Source of the DNA: Isoetes taiwanensis
Lineage: Eukaryota; Streptophyta; Lycopodiopsida; Isoetales; Isoetaceae
Direction of reading: 5' to 3'
DNA: 64,000 bases
Assembly (NCBI GenBank): GCA_021234155.1
Contig: JAJEKV010000045.1
Coordinates: forward strand, 4,602,855-4,666,854
Shown here: positions 42,547 to 56,370 of the stretch, piece by piece
How positions within the stretch are numbered: the stretch's first letter is position 1
How the letters are laid out: each line of letters begins with the position of its first letter
The notes under the pieces: generated by a model
Databases searched by the model: none
What the model saw: only the letters and a program-made list of their open reading frames with translations
Told to the model about the DNA's origin: nothing
Made by a program: the position numbers and the translations under genes

Positions 42547-45223
42547 ATGCAAAGCTGGCCAAATCTCCAATTTCAGCTCAACGTTTTGAAGTTGCTTGAT
42601 ATACAAGGTCCATCTACAGACTCCAGTCAGGCTGCCTTTATTTTACAAGCTTGCACCAAGTCAAAATCTGGGGGTAAAGGTGCTCTAGTCCATGCCGGTA
42701 TTCTCAGGAACCAATTCAGCTTAAATATTTTCTTGGCAATTTCGCTTATTAATATGTATGCTAACTGCCAGAGATTGATAGACGCTCATCAAGTATTTGA
42801 TCAAATGCATGACAGGGATGTAGTTACATGGACCACGATCGGATGTACATCAAATGTGGAAATGTTTACCAGGCTCGTCTAGTATTTGAAGAATATGCAA
42901 GAAATGTTGTTGCCTGGACTACTATGATCTCAGGATATTCTGAACAAGGAGATTTTTATGAGGCCCTTGATCTTTTCATCCACATTCAGCAACAAGGCGT
43001 GGAGCCAAATAGTGTCACATATATTACCATTTTGGGTGTATGTTCTAATGTAAGATTTGCACAATGGGGCAACAAAATTCATGCTGAACTGCTGAAAGTC
43101 ATACACAATCATATATATCCATTGCACATGCCTTAATTGGCATGTATAGCAGTCATGGAAACATGGAAGATGCCTGCCAGGTCTTCTGTAGAGTGAATGC
43201 TCCAGAAATTATTTCATGCAATGTGTTGATGACAGGATATGCCAAACTTTTGGATGGCAGCAAAGCTTTTAATTGTTTCATTGGCATGAAGCAGCATGGG
43301 ATGAAGCCAAACAGGGTCACATATGTTAACTTGTTGAATGCATGTGGTGGGCTTAGATCGTTATGGATTGCAAAACTGTCTCGTATGCCCATTTTATGAC
43401 ATCTGGATTAGAGCTTGATATTACGATTGGAAATGCAGCGATCTCAATGTATGTTAGGTGTAATAGTATGCAGGATTCAAATAGAGTCTTTAATACAATG
43501 TTAATGCATGATATAACCTCGTGGAATGCAATGCTCTGTGGATGTGTCCAACATGGTGATTCGTATCAAACACTTCACTTGTTTGAATTGATGCAAGCAG
43601 ATGATATTAGACCAGATGAAGTTACATATGTTAGTGTTCTGTCAGCATACACTGGCAAAGCAGATATAAATCGGGGCACACATATCCATGTGGGTTTGAA
43701 TCTAACTTATTTGTAAACATCGCCCTTGTTGGTATGTATGCTAGATGTGGAAGTATCGAGAATGCGTGCATGTTATTCAATAGAATGCCTGCAAGAAATG
43801 TGGTCTCATGGACAGCGATGATTTCAGCATATAGTGAACAGGGAAATCTTAAGGCAGTATTCATCTTATTTCGCAAAATGCAACAGGATGGCCTGAATCC
43901 AGATGAAGTTACATATGCCACTGTATTGGGAGCGTGCACAAGTGTAGGCTGGGGGAAATTTATTCATGCCAGCATTGAAATCAAGTTTATCCCTGTGGAG
44001 CTGCATTCTTGCCATGTATATTCAATGTGAAGACATTCAGCATGCCATTAAAATATTTGACAGAATGCCTGCACAAGATCCATTTTCATGTCATGCTTTA
44101 ATTTCAGGATATGTTGAGCATGGGCAAACAAAAGAAGCCATAATTCTTTTCACTCACATGCAAACCTGTGGTTTGAATCCAAACAAGATCACCTATGGTA
44201 CTATTTTGGGTGTCTGTTCTACCATAGGAGCTTTAGAGTTGGGTAAGTGTTTTCATGGCTATCTTGTTGATGATGGTATGGAGTTGGATAGCTCTGTCTG
44301 GAATACTCTTGTTGACATGTATGCTAAATGTGGAAGCATAGAAAATTGCAGAGAAGCTTTTCGTAGAATGCCTGGGAAAGATGTTATTTCTTGGACTGCA
44401 ATAATGTCAGGATATTCACAACAAGGGAATATCAAAGAGGTCCTTGCACTTTTTGAGCAGATGCAACAACATGGTATTCAGCCTGATGGGGTTGCATTCC
44501 TTCCCATTCTCTTGTCATGTAGCAACATAGGTCAAGTTAGTGCAGGATATAGCTATTTTGTTTGCATGGCTCAACATAATGAGATGGTACCAAGACATGA
44601 ACACTATACATGCATGGTTGATCTCCTTGGCCGCGCAGGTCATTTGCAAGAGGCCAAGGATTTTATTGATGCAATGCCAATGCTTCCCGACACCGCAGTT
44701 TGGGGAGCCTTCCTTAGTGCTTGCAGAATTTATAACTTCCACCTAATTGCAGAGCGTAGTGAAGAGGAAACCCATTGCAAGTGGTCATGGACAGTTGAAG
44801 TGGGAGTGGACTGCCCCATTGGGGGAGAGGTCTTTGTATCTATACCCTCAGGAAGACGGTGAGAATACTTACTCCTAAGTACAAGAAATTGGAAAGGGCT
44901 TCTTTATTCTTCCAATAGTACTGCGGCTTAGATATAGCATGGGCCAAGTTAACGCCAGGGATGAAGCTCAATCTTCTTCTTGTTCTTGTCCATTGCATTT
45001 TTCGGAGGTGGATCATAAAGGGGTATCTTTTTCAGGTATATCAGAATCACTCTTAGACATGGATTGTTAATGGTGTTCTTACTTTTACTCCACATTTGGG
45101 TGAATTGTGCTGAAATGTTTAGGTCATCAGGCTACTCTGAGCCATAAATAAATGTATTTACATACTATTATTAATAAAAATACAAAAATCTTGCCTTCAA
45201 AAAAAAAAAAAAAAAAAAAAAAA
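42547..45223 (+). pseudogene. PLS-class PPR gene retrocopy, frameshifted, with poly(A)
   Basis: From ATG 42547 the PPR reading moves through frames at about 42840, 43136, 43370, 43716 and 43970. Along the way it keeps repeats such as NVVAWTTMISGYSEQGDFYE, MYARCGSIENACMLFNRMP, KDVISWTAIMSGYSQQGN, and an E-domain start (HYTCMVDLLGRAGHL, PDTAVWGAFLSACR). About nine PPR motifs remain. The first shift also removes part of a repeat (VVTWTTI joined to MYIKCGN). The E domain decays after 44750. An AATAAA at about 45146 is followed by a ~25-base poly(A) at 45199-45223. Intact members bind organelle RNA for editing or processing. Frame damage plus poly(A) indicates a processed pseudogene; the 5' end and target duplication are not defined. 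Confidence 0.82.
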
Positions 45224-45858
45224 CTTTCACCTGATTCTCTAAGGGAATCCTCATGAATCTTGCCATGGAATTTTATGAATCTATATGAGACTTTATAGAA
45301 TGTTAGAGAATCTTTTGCAATATATAAAAAATATAAGAGAATCTAGACGAATATAGATGGAATCTAGGAGGAAATTGATACAATCTTCTATTGCTGCCAG
45401 ATTTTTTTACCGCATGGCTTTGCTAACAGGAAAATATACTCGTTGTAGAAGATAATGCTTGTTACACTAGGAATAAAACCGGTTCATCTTTGGCTTCTCA
45501 GATGCTACACAATTGGAAGACAAATTTGTCACACATTTTCCCGTATGTGTAGACCCTAAATAAAAAAGGACTTGTGTGTAGGTAGGCAAGCAGGTAGGTA
45601 AGTAGGTAGGTAGGTAGGTAGATGGGTAGATAGGTAGAATACAATCTTACTTCTTAAATTGGGATATTTTGATTTGGCCAAAAACTTTTTTGTTTTGTTC
45701 TTTTTTGAAAGGTCAATTTTCGTAAGGTTTCAAACGTTAAGACAGCTAGCAAAAGATTCTGACTATACAAAAATCGAAGATATATTTTTGGGGTTTAATT
45801 TTTCCCTCTCCATCTTGGCTTGCATCTTCTTATCTAAATGCACCCGCTATGTTTGCTA

Positions 45859-46085
45859 GAAGAAGAAGAAGAAGAAGAAGAAGAAGAAGAAGAAGAAGAA
45901 GAAGAAGAAGAAGAAGAAGAAGAAGAAGAAGAAGAAGAAGAAGAAGAAGAAGAAGAAGAAGAAGAAGAAGAAGAAGAAGAAGAAGAAGAAGAAGAAGAAG
46001 AAGAAGAAGAAGAAGAAGAAGAAGAAGAAGAAGAAGAAGAAGAAGAAGAAGAAAAGAAGAAGAAGAAGAAGAAGAAGAAGAAGAA
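45859..46085 (+). repeat. (GAA)n microsatellite, ~75 repeats
   Basis: The longest GAA tract in the window, with one gaaaagaag interruption near 46052. Equivalent to 5963-6072 in arm 1. Confidence 0.95.
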
Positions 46086-48736
46086 TATTCTCTTTGGATC
46101 TTTAAATGATGGAAAGCTATAATGGCACTACAAATTCAAGAAGAAAATATTTCTAAAATAAGTATTTGAAATGCTTGCTCTTCTTTACTTGAGGTTTCAT
46201 ATCCATTAAAAAGTGGGTTTCATATCCAGAAGAAGATATTTTTTCCAGAAATATTCTTCTATAGAGCATGTTTTTCTCTCAAACAAGCTATAATGGTTTG
46301 ATGCATTTTTATGCAAATGCTTGGGGACTAGTATATGCTTACACCAGTGTGGCATTTTGAATTTTGTGTGGATCTTAAAAGCTTATTCTTGTGGGCATGT
46401 TTGCTCTTCCACTTGAGCTATGGGACATGTTCTATGGTGGTTGTTAAAATATGGAAGAAGTAGAAGAAGATGATTGAAAGCTTGGAAAGCTTGATAAATT
46501 GAAAAGGTTTGAAAATATGGTGGCATTGAAATCAAAAGGCAAACAAGTTACATGATAGTTAAATATAATATGAGGTTTAATGGCTTGAATATGTGACATT
46601 ATATTCCAATGGTGGCACATAAATAATGTTGGGCTTGATTCCATAGATGTCCAGATCTTTACTATATTTGAAATTCTTATGATTAAGTTGTGGACCCCAT
46701 GAAAAATGGGGTTACGATGGTAGTTTCTTTCAATAAGTTGTTTGCAAAAGGCCAAGCTTTGGCAAGCGGCAAAAGTCGTAACATATTTTACGCACTTGGA
46801 CAAACTTTGCTTAATGGTTTTATTGTATAAGGTGGGACCTTTATTTTGTTGTCATACCTTATCTAAAATTGCCAATCGAAATACTTTTGATGGCATGTGA
46901 CGAGATATTATAATATTTTATTTAGGGCATGACACAGAATGGCACGGCTAGGGTTTGATGTCTTCTTTGCATTCCACAAAAGTAGCCGCTTATTGCTTTT
47001 AGCCGCTTGTGATGCCAATACAAGTCTTTGTTCTTATATGAAATTGCTGACACGAATTTGGGATGGTCTGAACTAGCGGCTCCGGCCTTTTGACAAGATA
47101 CAGGTGCAAAATATCTTAAGCGCATGGGCTTCTTTGGCAAAGATGTGCTCTCTTAGGATGCTTGTACTGAAATGCCTTGACATAGCAGAGCATGGTAGGC
47201 ATAGCAAATGCCATCTTTACAAGCTGAGCACGTGATTCGTGGAGAACTCAAGGATCATGGAGCCAATGATAATCCGAATTGCTTATTCAGGTTTGAATAG
47301 AGTTGTATTTGATGATCTTGTTTCGCCGATAAATGATAGAGATATGTGCATGGAAAAATACAGAATGCCTGATGTACTTAAGAAGTAAGATGATTTCGTT
47401 GATCAAAGTATATTTGCTGGCTGCTACGTCTGCTTTAATAAGTTAAGTTGCAGCCTATGGCGAGTTCTGAGCGCTGCTTGCTTACAATAAAGGGATGCTA
47501 TGTAGTTAAAGATGGACCGCCTAACCTGCACAGATATGTAAAGGTTAATAGGCTTAATATTATTCTGATAGGTTTCACAATAAGTTTGAGACTATAATGC
47601 TACGGATAAAAATTGCATGCTTTATACTGAAGTTCATTTCTTTATATAGTATGTGTTGTATGTGCTAATGCTGCATGTTGTTTTCTTTTATACTACTGTT
47701 ATCATGATGATATGATATCTGAGTTGGTTGCTGATTGGTAAGGCAGCATACCGGGATGTCTATGCGGGCCTTTAAAATATCATGTGACAAGCCCAGCCCT
47801 ATCTATTTCATCCATGGGTTATAAGTCACAACACGGGTTATGAGCTGAAATATTAACCTGTATATCATTGCATATATGGCCTCTTGGTGCGAAAACTCTA
47901 GATCTATTCTAGAAGCATCTATTAACGAAAATAATAATAGGTGAAGGGCGAAGAGCAGTTGTTCTATTGCTTACCGGCGCCCTTGTGTAGTTACCACTAT
48001 TATGCTAACTTATGCATTGTTTGGAATGGGGTAACGAACTGCACAATCTCTCCCGTTACTATTTTTACCGGTTGCGATTTTGGTATGTCGAGGGACCGGA
48101 TAAAATATTGGACCACTCAATGTATTGTACACACTTTTGATGAGATCCTCCCTTTGTTGCTTGATTAAATAAAAGGATACATCCTCAAGATTGAGTGATC
48201 TACAATGACACTCTCTAGAGTTGAGCATGAACTTGATATGCTCGTGAGATCTATGAACTACCGTGGATCCCATCGTAATGACAAGATTTATGATTGTTGT
48301 TCATTCTCATGGTATGATGGCTGATGGAAAATTTTATTCTATTACATATCTACATACATTAAATACTGAGGTTTAAGTCTATATATATAAAATTATTATT
48401 GATAAGGTTCTTTGGCAATACATGACGAGAAAATGATTATGATATGTTATTACTTCCATGAATTATATGTTCAAAACAAGTTGATATATTTGATTTTACG
48501 CATCATACAAGATGTTAAGTGACATCAAAAATTAAAATAATGTACTCTTATACTTTACTTATACTAAGGAAATCTTGTGATGCATAATGTAAAGACACAT
48601 GGGAGTAGGAGAGCACTGATGTGGCCTGGCTTTATAACCCAGGATAGGTGTGGCTTACATGTCCTTACTATGAACAAGGTTGTTTAAAATGTTTTTATAC
48701 TTTTAATCCGACCGTAGTCTTAGTAAGAACATCATC
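46086..48736. repeat. Large unit C (arm-2 copy of units A/B)
   Basis: Nearly identical to unit B from the start to about 47860, including positions where unit A differs (for example tcgccgataaatg, gctggctgctacg). After that it gains the CHG-type differences. Like B, it ends at atcatcgaagaag and lacks the 0.8-kb segment of unit A. Confidence 0.85.
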
Positions 48737-48862
48737 GAAGAAGAAGAAGAAGAAGAAGAAGAAGAAGAAGAAGAAGAAGAAGAAGAAGAAGAAGAAGAAG
48801 AAGAAGAAGAAGAAGAAGAAGAAGAAGAAGAAGAAGAAGAAGAAGAAGAAGAAGAAGAAGAA
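48737..48862 (+). repeat. (GAA)n microsatellite, ~42 repeats
   Basis: Equivalent to 12199-12338. Followed by taattctcttggaatc. Confidence 0.95.
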
Positions 48863-50165
48863 TAATTCTCTTGGAATCTTCAAATGGTAGAAAAGCTTCA
48901 ATGGCTGTACAAATTCATTTTTGAATTTTCTCTGAAAGGATGCTAAGTTAGGAAAAAGATGTTAAGTTGTGGAGATTTTTGTCCCATAGATTGAAATATG
49001 GGGTTGAACATATGGTGCCAAATTAATTTGGCAAAGAGTGTATGGTGGAGAATATACATATTAGAATTTGACCTTAGGGCATATGGGTGTATAAATATAC
49101 CTTAAAAGATGGAACACTTTAAAGTATTATGGGGAAAAAAAACACCGTGCTAGGATGCAAAAATGAAAAAATATGTGCTACTCAAATAGTACAATTTACC
49201 TTGGAGCATACGTGATGGGATGTTTGCTTTAAATGCTACACAACTATAATTGTATAGAAGCATGCATAAAGGCATAAGGGCATGCTTCGTACACAATTAT
49301 GTATGGCACATTAAATGTATTTTGAAGTTGCCAAGATGTGTAGGGGAATGGAAACTGGGACAGCATTCCCAGTTTGCCGGTGAAGTCAGCGACCCGGAGG
49401 CTGTCAGGTCCTAAACTGGAATCCAGCTGGACTAATTTCATTCCCCTACAAAAATAAAATAGGGGAGACGGTTTTTCTAGAGTTTTGTTGCGAATCACCA
49501 CCCGCAGTTAGAAGAGCATGGCGTGAAGAAGAGTCTGCAAAGAAGAACTCTGCGAAGAAGAAACATGACGACGTGGCGGTACGCTATAAAGAACCCTCGC
49601 TATGGCGATGCACGCTATGGCGACACCGCTATGGCGGCGGTTTTGCTATGGCGATGGCGGCGCTGCTATGGCGATACCGCTATGGTGGCGTCGTGGAGAA
49701 CCTTGCTTTCGAAGAATCTTTGTGAAGAACCACCTTTATGGCCGCTAGAAGAACCTAAAACAAAACCCTAAAGAAACCTGAGCCGCCCGGTCCACTTGCG
49801 AATAAGGGAACCCAACTTCCATTCCGGTGATATTAGGTACGGTGCGACATAGGAATGGAAGCCAGGGAATAAAGTCGACCCTATTTCTATTTTGTTGTAC
49901 TATTGCTATGTTGAAAAAATACAAAAAAAAAAGGTGTTTTAGGGCCATGTCTACCTTTGGCTATTTACGGAAGTGATGGATTTTAATATGGGTTGGAAAA
50001 GTGGCTATGGAGCCGACTTGATTAATGAAAAGATTAATGTTTCCGATATGAAAAATATATCTTTGAAAAATGTCATCACGAAATGCTTTTGGATATTTCT
50101 CATTAGAAAATTGGTTAAGTTTGCAAAAGGCTATTCTTTGTGAAGAACCGGTGCTATGGAGGCGC
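48863..50165. repeat. Array segment after the GAA tract, arm 2
   Basis: Co-linear with 12339-13560. Non-coding; short ORFs inside it are not supported. Confidence 0.75.
49339..49894. mobile_element. Palindromic insertion, arm-2 copy, longer loop
   Basis: Same position and ends as 12809-13284 (tgtaggggaatgg ... ctatttctattttg), but the first palindrome contains an extra ~75 bp (about 49364-49437) including cagtttgccggtgaagtc and ctaaactggaatccagc, which itself extends the pairing with cccagttt. Arm 1 appears to have lost this loop, or arm 2 to have kept the older form. Confidence 0.6.
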
Positions 50166-51059
50166 TAATAAGAATGCTCTAACTTAGAAGATATTACATG
50201 GTCGTACATGGCTAGCATTGATCAGTTGTCGATGCCAAAACCGGGGAAGACATATGCCGGTTCCCAAACTCATGGTGCGGGTAGCGATTCAAACACTTTT
50301 GGTACATTGGAATCATTTGTTCCACGCTACTAAACTCGGAGCTTATGCTTGTGGTGATATCACAGTTTTCGATCTTTGCCTTGATGGCATGCACAAACTT
50401 AGAATGGCACTTCCATGCCTCATCATTTTCTTTGGAAGGCATATATGTTTTGCTCTTAGAGCTATGATTTATGTACATTTTACGCTCACTAGACCCTAAT
50501 GCGAGGATGCCATTGTTGATGCGATTCTATAAATCTTATTTCGATTGCTCGAGCACGCTTCAAGAAGATCAAAAGGAAGGATTTGGAATGAAAATGGCAT
50601 GCGAGGGTTATAATGGAGCTCTTCTTTCGAGGTTTGACCATATATCTAACGGTTAAAATATCTCTTGATTCCATTTTCTAGTTTCTAGCTCATGTTAAAA
50701 GCGATATGAGTAAAGGTCGATATGAGTAAGGTAAGCCTTTACCTTTGCATGGCTATGTATGACGATCTCGAGATCTAGCATTTGTTTAACATGGGTCTAC
50801 ACTTAAAACATTGTTATTAGAATGGACGTTTGTCTTGCCATATAATACTTTATAGGTAATAAGCTATGGCCTTTGTGCTTAAGGCTATATTAGGATAAAG
50901 AGATGGGGTCTATACATGGCATCCACCTATTTCCTATAGCTGAAAATAATCTAAAGGAAACATAAAAGCACGGATTGCATGACTGTTCTTTAGAAAGATG
51001 TGATTAAGATCAAAGGAGCAATGAAACTACATTGTTGCCATGTATATCTGACAAGCTTG

Positions 51060-52760
51060 ATATAATGGTTTATCCTTTAGTATTGTGTCTTTGTTTGTGC
51101 TAATCTTTGCGGAGTTGTTTTCTTTTATACCAGCTGTTATCATTATGATATGATATCTAGGTTGGATCTTTGAATGGTAAAGGCAACATAATGGGATGTC
51201 TATCTGGACCTCTAAAATACCATATCTAGAAAAGTCCAACCTTATCTATTTCATCAATGGGTTTTAAGTCACAATATGGGTTATGAGGTTGAAGTATAAA
51301 CTGTATAATTACATATATGGCCTCTAAGTCTGAAAACTCTAGATCTATTCTAGAAGCATCTATTAGCGAAAATAATAGGTGAAGGCGAAGAGCAGTTGTT
51401 CTATAGCTTACGGCCCCTTGTATAGTTACCATAGATTTGCTAACTTATGCATTGTTTGGAGTGCGGTAACAGAGAACAATCTCTCACGATAATATTTTTA
51501 TTGCTTTGTTGTTCAATCGGGGACGAGAGAAGATATTGGACCACTCTATAGATTGTCTTGATAGTTGGTGAGATCTTTCCCTTATTGATTATATAAGCAA
51601 AAGGGTACATGATAAAACTAAGTTGTTCTACAATGGCCTTCTTTGAGAGCTACTAGTGAGCTTTATTTGCTCTCTAAAATATACAGAAATGAAACTTTGT
51701 GACATGAAGTATCAAGGATGTTTGAGTTGACTTACTATCATAGATAAAACTTGATGGAAAAGTTATGATATGCGTTTACATAAAATTAAATGGAGTGGAG
51801 TGGAATATGACTATATGTGAAGTACTATAAAGGAAAAGATTACTGTGATAAATGACTAAATAATGGATAAAGAATAAGTTACATTTTAGACAGTGTTAAA
51901 ATGATATTGACCTTGTGACTCTACCAAATTATATTACATTATATGGAATTGGATATTGATATGAGTATATGAGTATGTTGCAAACTTGAGAAAATGGATT
52001 CCTTTTGAATTATTACTTATGCATGGGAATAGGAGTACCTGATGTGGCCTGGCGTAAAAACCCAGGGTAGATATTGGGAAATATGTGCTCACTCTGAACG
52101 AAGTCTTTTAATTGTTTTTTAAACTTTAATTGTACTTAGTCTTTGTGAGAACATCATCGAAGAAGAAACTGTGACATCTATTTGGTGGAGGTATCCAGCA
52201 AACACATCATTTCTGAAACCATGAAATAATGCTGATTCTATATTTGGTTTTGGCATAACTAACTGCTATTATGATTTTATTATAGCGGAACGTTTTGTTG
52301 GGCGATACAACTACCGATTTGGGATATGGGGGAACGTGAAACTAGCACTTTTGATAGGGCGGTCCGGCCTACCAAACCTAAAGACCAAAGATCTCTTTGA
52401 CACCACCCAGTCAGTTTGAATATTATCTATTACGCTCTTTGGTGAGTTATGATTTAGGATCATGAAGTTATGATTTAAGGATCATCGTGCTTTGCTTAGG
52501 GTCTATGGTCCCATGGTGCTATATGACACACGTAAAAATTGGATGTTGGCCCAATGTGCCATATCCTAGTACTACTTAAATGTAAAACACGGCCCATTGT
52601 TGCCATGGCCTTGTCTGGTACAAGGTTCTGATATTCTATGTGCCAATATTACGTGTAACTCATTATATTTTCTTGATTGTAAAAGAAGTAGGACCCTCTT
52701 TTAGAGGGGTCCTACTTCCTTAAAAAGAGGTGTCCTACATCATGAGGGAGGGATGTGGGA
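51060..52760. repeat. Unit D, arm-2 copy
   Basis: Co-linear with 14440-16162, ending with the ggaagtaggac-type hairpin and a short GAA tract (52761-52800). Contains the clearest CHG-type differences, for example gctaatctttgcggagttg here against gctaatgctgcaggttg at 14490. Confidence 0.8.
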
Positions 52761-52800
52761 GAAGAAGAAAGAAGAAGAAGAAGAAGAAGAAGAAGAAGAG
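52761..52800 (+). repeat. Short (GAA)n tract, arm 2
   Basis: About 13 repeats with one aaag interruption. Equivalent to 16163-16201. Confidence 0.9.
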
Positions 52801-53941
52801 AATATTCTCTTGGAATCTTCAAATGGTAGAAAAGCTACAATGGCGTACAAATTCGTTTTTGAATTTTCTCCGAAAGGATGCTAAGTTAGGAAAAAAATGT
52901 TAAGTTGTGGAGATTTTTGTCCCATAGATTGAAATATGGGGTTGAACATATGGTGCCAAATTAATTTGGCAAAAGAGTGTATGGTGGAGAATATACATAT
53001 TAGAATTTGACCTTAGGGCATATGGGTGTATAAATATACCTTAAAAAGATGGAACACTTTAAGTATTATGGGAAAAGACCGTGCTAGGATGCAAAAATGA
53101 AAAATATGTGCTACTCAAATAGTACAATTTACCTTGGAGCATACGTGATGGGATGTTTGATTTAAATGCTACACAACTATAATTGTATAGAAGCATGCAT
53201 AAAGGCATAAGGGCATGCTTCGTACACAATTATTTATGGCACATTAAATGTATTTTGAAGTTGCCAAGATGTTGTACTATTGCTATGTTGAAAAAATACA
53301 AAAGGTGTTTTAGGGCCATGTCTACCTTTGGCTATTTACGGAAGTGATGGATTTTAATATGGGTTGGAAAAGTGGCTATGGAGCCGACTTGATTAATGAA
53401 AAGATTAATGTTTCCGATATGAAAAATATATCTTTGAAAAATGTCATTTCCCACTCGCCGTTAGGTTAGGTTAAATAGGCTAATTAACTGGAACTTGTTT
53501 TCACACTGACAGTTAGGTTATCACTAGTTAAGTTAACTTTAATTAATTTTAAGCTGCTAACTAACTTAACACGGTTGACTTTCGGTGAAGATGGTTATGT
53601 TAAAATTTTAACCGGGCCCTTTTTTAAATTAAATTAAGGGGAAAAGTTAATGGACCTATAATAGGTCCACTTAACTTTTATTTTAGTTAATTATTAACTT
53701 AATGGTATAATGAGAAAAGGAAGAATGAATGAAACGGTTAGGTTAAAGAAGAGAACGATTTTGTGAGAAAAAGAATGGAAATGAAAAAAAATGATCCCGG
53801 GTGATGAGGTCGAGGAGCTCGTGGGCTGCTTAGGCGGTGAAAGCGTAATTCATCAAAAAACGAAGTAAGCTTTTGTTACCATTCACATCGTTTTGTATCG
53901 ATCTTCAAAGCGCTCTCCATTTTATAGATTGTGCAAATTGA

Positions 53942-54850
53942 ATCGGAATCCTGCGGGCAAGAGCAATTTGGCGTGCATAAAGGCAAGAGCAAATTGATCT
54001 ACATGAAACAACGGTATTTCATTTTTTATTCTTAATCATTTGATGTATGGATCTCTATTCTAGTTGTAGTATTGATAGAGGTTTTAACCAACGGCAAGCC
54101 ATTGGTGAAGAGCAAGAAGTTGAATTTGAAATTGATGTGGCTGGTCCATCCTCGAAAGTGCAAAGCAAAACGATCAAAAGAAATTGGAATCTTGATGAGG
54201 CACTCTTGCTGTATTTGAAAAAGAAGAGGCTGATTTATGAGCATAAAAATACAAGGGAGAAGATGGAGTATGCAAATGCTGGAAATGGACAAAGATAAGC
54301 GGAGGAAATCTGAACTAAGTACAAGGATAGAGATGGAGAAGGTTGTAGGACCAAATGGGAGAATTTGATTGGGGGAATACAAGAGTGTGAAGAATTTTTT
54401 AGAAACAAATGGGAAATCCATTTTCTCTCTTTCGAAAGTGATGAAAAGAAAGCAAAAGGGAAGTTGCCAAATTTCCATCAGAGCATATTTGATGCCATGG
54501 ATTCATTTCAATCATCAAGACCCAGTAATGAACCGACCTAACATAGTTGGGATTTACAAGCAAGGTAAAACACATTGCAACCGGATCAAATTGTTGCGCA
54601 CCATCCCCAAGGCAAAAGGTGAGATAGGTTCATCCTAAAAGGAGGAAAACCATTGGAAATAACTTGGTTTTGCCACCATATTAGAGGCAAAATAAGAACT
54701 TGATAGAGGCCATAAAGAATGCAAAGGAAGAGAAGGGATACGACCGGCATTGTTGGAAATCAAGCGGGGAAAAGTTCGGCTGAAAAAAGGATTTCAATAG
54801 GAATTTCAAAATTATTGCAAATGCATGGCGTAAATTGCCTGTGACTTCTC
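53942..54850 (+). pseudogene. Myb/SANT-like gene, arm-2 copy, frameshifted
   Basis: Pieces NWNLDEALLL and KNTREKMEYAN are recognisable, but the frame shifts several times, and the acceptor reads accaacgg instead of accaacag. At the position of the arm-1 TGA this copy reads CGA (54534-54536). Confidence 0.75.
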
Positions 54851-55055
54851 TCAGAGTGATGGGAATAATGTTTTAACTTTTGTTCTCAAATTCAGTTTAC
54901 TTTGAGTTCTAAGTTTTGGATGTCTTTCTTATGCGGTTCTCGTTCTCGATAGGATCTAAGAAGATTGCGGGGAGAGTAGGTTAAAGAGCTTATTTGGCTT
55001 GGAGAAAACTAAAAAGACTAGTAATTGAGTAATTACCTTGTCAATGGTTAGAATA

Positions 55056-56370
55056 ATGAGTTTAGAGGAAACAACTTTGATGTTAGCGAGGACTTTGCCG
55101 ATGATTTTAAGGGTAACAAATGTTTTGGATGGAAATTTAAGTGCTATGATGGAAAATAATGAAGAGGAAGACTGGCAGTTAGTTCAACAACATGTCCAAG
55201 ATCTAAACTTACTTGTAGAACAAGAGTTGTTGTTGTCATTAGAAGATAGGTGGTGGGTCAAACCAAGGAGCTTCACTTGGTTTGACAAGTTCATGATGGG
55301 TTACTACGATGATTCAAGGTGAAAAACAAAACTTTCGGATGAAGAAAGATACATTTTTTTGGTTATGTGCAAGGTTGGAACCGACATGTTGAAATGTAAT
55401 ACTAACTTTCGCGGATGGCCCAAATCCACATTAGAGTTGGATGTACACTTCCATAAGCTTTTTAGAGGTGTTGACTTTTTGGTCCTTTCTCGAGAAGTTT
55501 TGGGATAGGTGTCATCTTTGCCCATAAAATTTTTTGTAGAAACTTAGGCGATGCCGCTCTAACTTCAATGATGTAATCAGATTTCGGTTGGCGAGGGTAT
55601 GCAACAAATTATGAATGGATTTGCTCTTGTTTCAAGATTCCTAATGTGTTTGTAGGACTCTTGATTGTACACATTTGGAGATCTTGCAACCCTCTGAGGC
55701 CCAACGGGGCAGATTATTATGATAGAAAACGAGGTTTAGCATAATTTTACCACAAAGCATTTGTGATAGTAACCGCAGATTTCTTGATGTTAACATTGAT
55801 ATCCCCGAAGTGTTCCGCGACTCAATTGGTTTTGGAAGAACTCATGCATTCGTCAAAGGATTCAAACTGCGGAAATTATGCAGAACCAAGAGTTACCATC
55901 AATTTTGGTCTACAAGTGAAACCTATTTTTGTTGGCTGATAAGGGATATACATGCAGCCCATGGCTTCTGCCTCTTTTCTTGACAAGGTAGACGAAAGTG
56001 CATACGGTTGTTGAGCAAGAATTCAACAAAGAACTCCTGGAAAGGCTCGTGTGTTTATTGAGCAATCCTTTGGTCTATTGAAAGAAAGTTTAAGATTTTT
56101 GGGCGGAAAATGAAGATGAAACCAATATATGCCAATATTACCGCGATGCATGTTGTATATTGCATAATGTTCTCATTGATATAGGTGAAGCGGTGTGAAT
56201 GCGGAACCTGAAGAACTTGAGGCCGAGGTTAGTAGACATGCTCAAAACATGGCGGAGGTCTGCATATAGCAGCAGCAGCACTGGAGGGTCCTCTTGAAGA
56301 GGCTGAATTTGTTGGTTTAGGAGAAGAATTAAGAAAGTCCATTTCTGAATATCTTGTCCTCAATTTTTGA
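55056..56370 (+). pseudogene. PIF transposase, arm-2 copy, frameshifted
   Basis: It starts MSLEETTLMLA and ends at the same TGA as the arm-1 gene. The frame is lost first at 55322 (gtggaaacaaaac read as gtgaaaaacaaaac) and many more times after that. The damage is mostly 1-2 base indels near CAG/CTG and homopolymers. Confidence 0.85.

Noticed and set aside
45838-46122. Poly-Glu, poly-Arg and poly-Lys ORFs over GAA tracts
   Set aside because: Products of reading a trinucleotide repeat in three frames.
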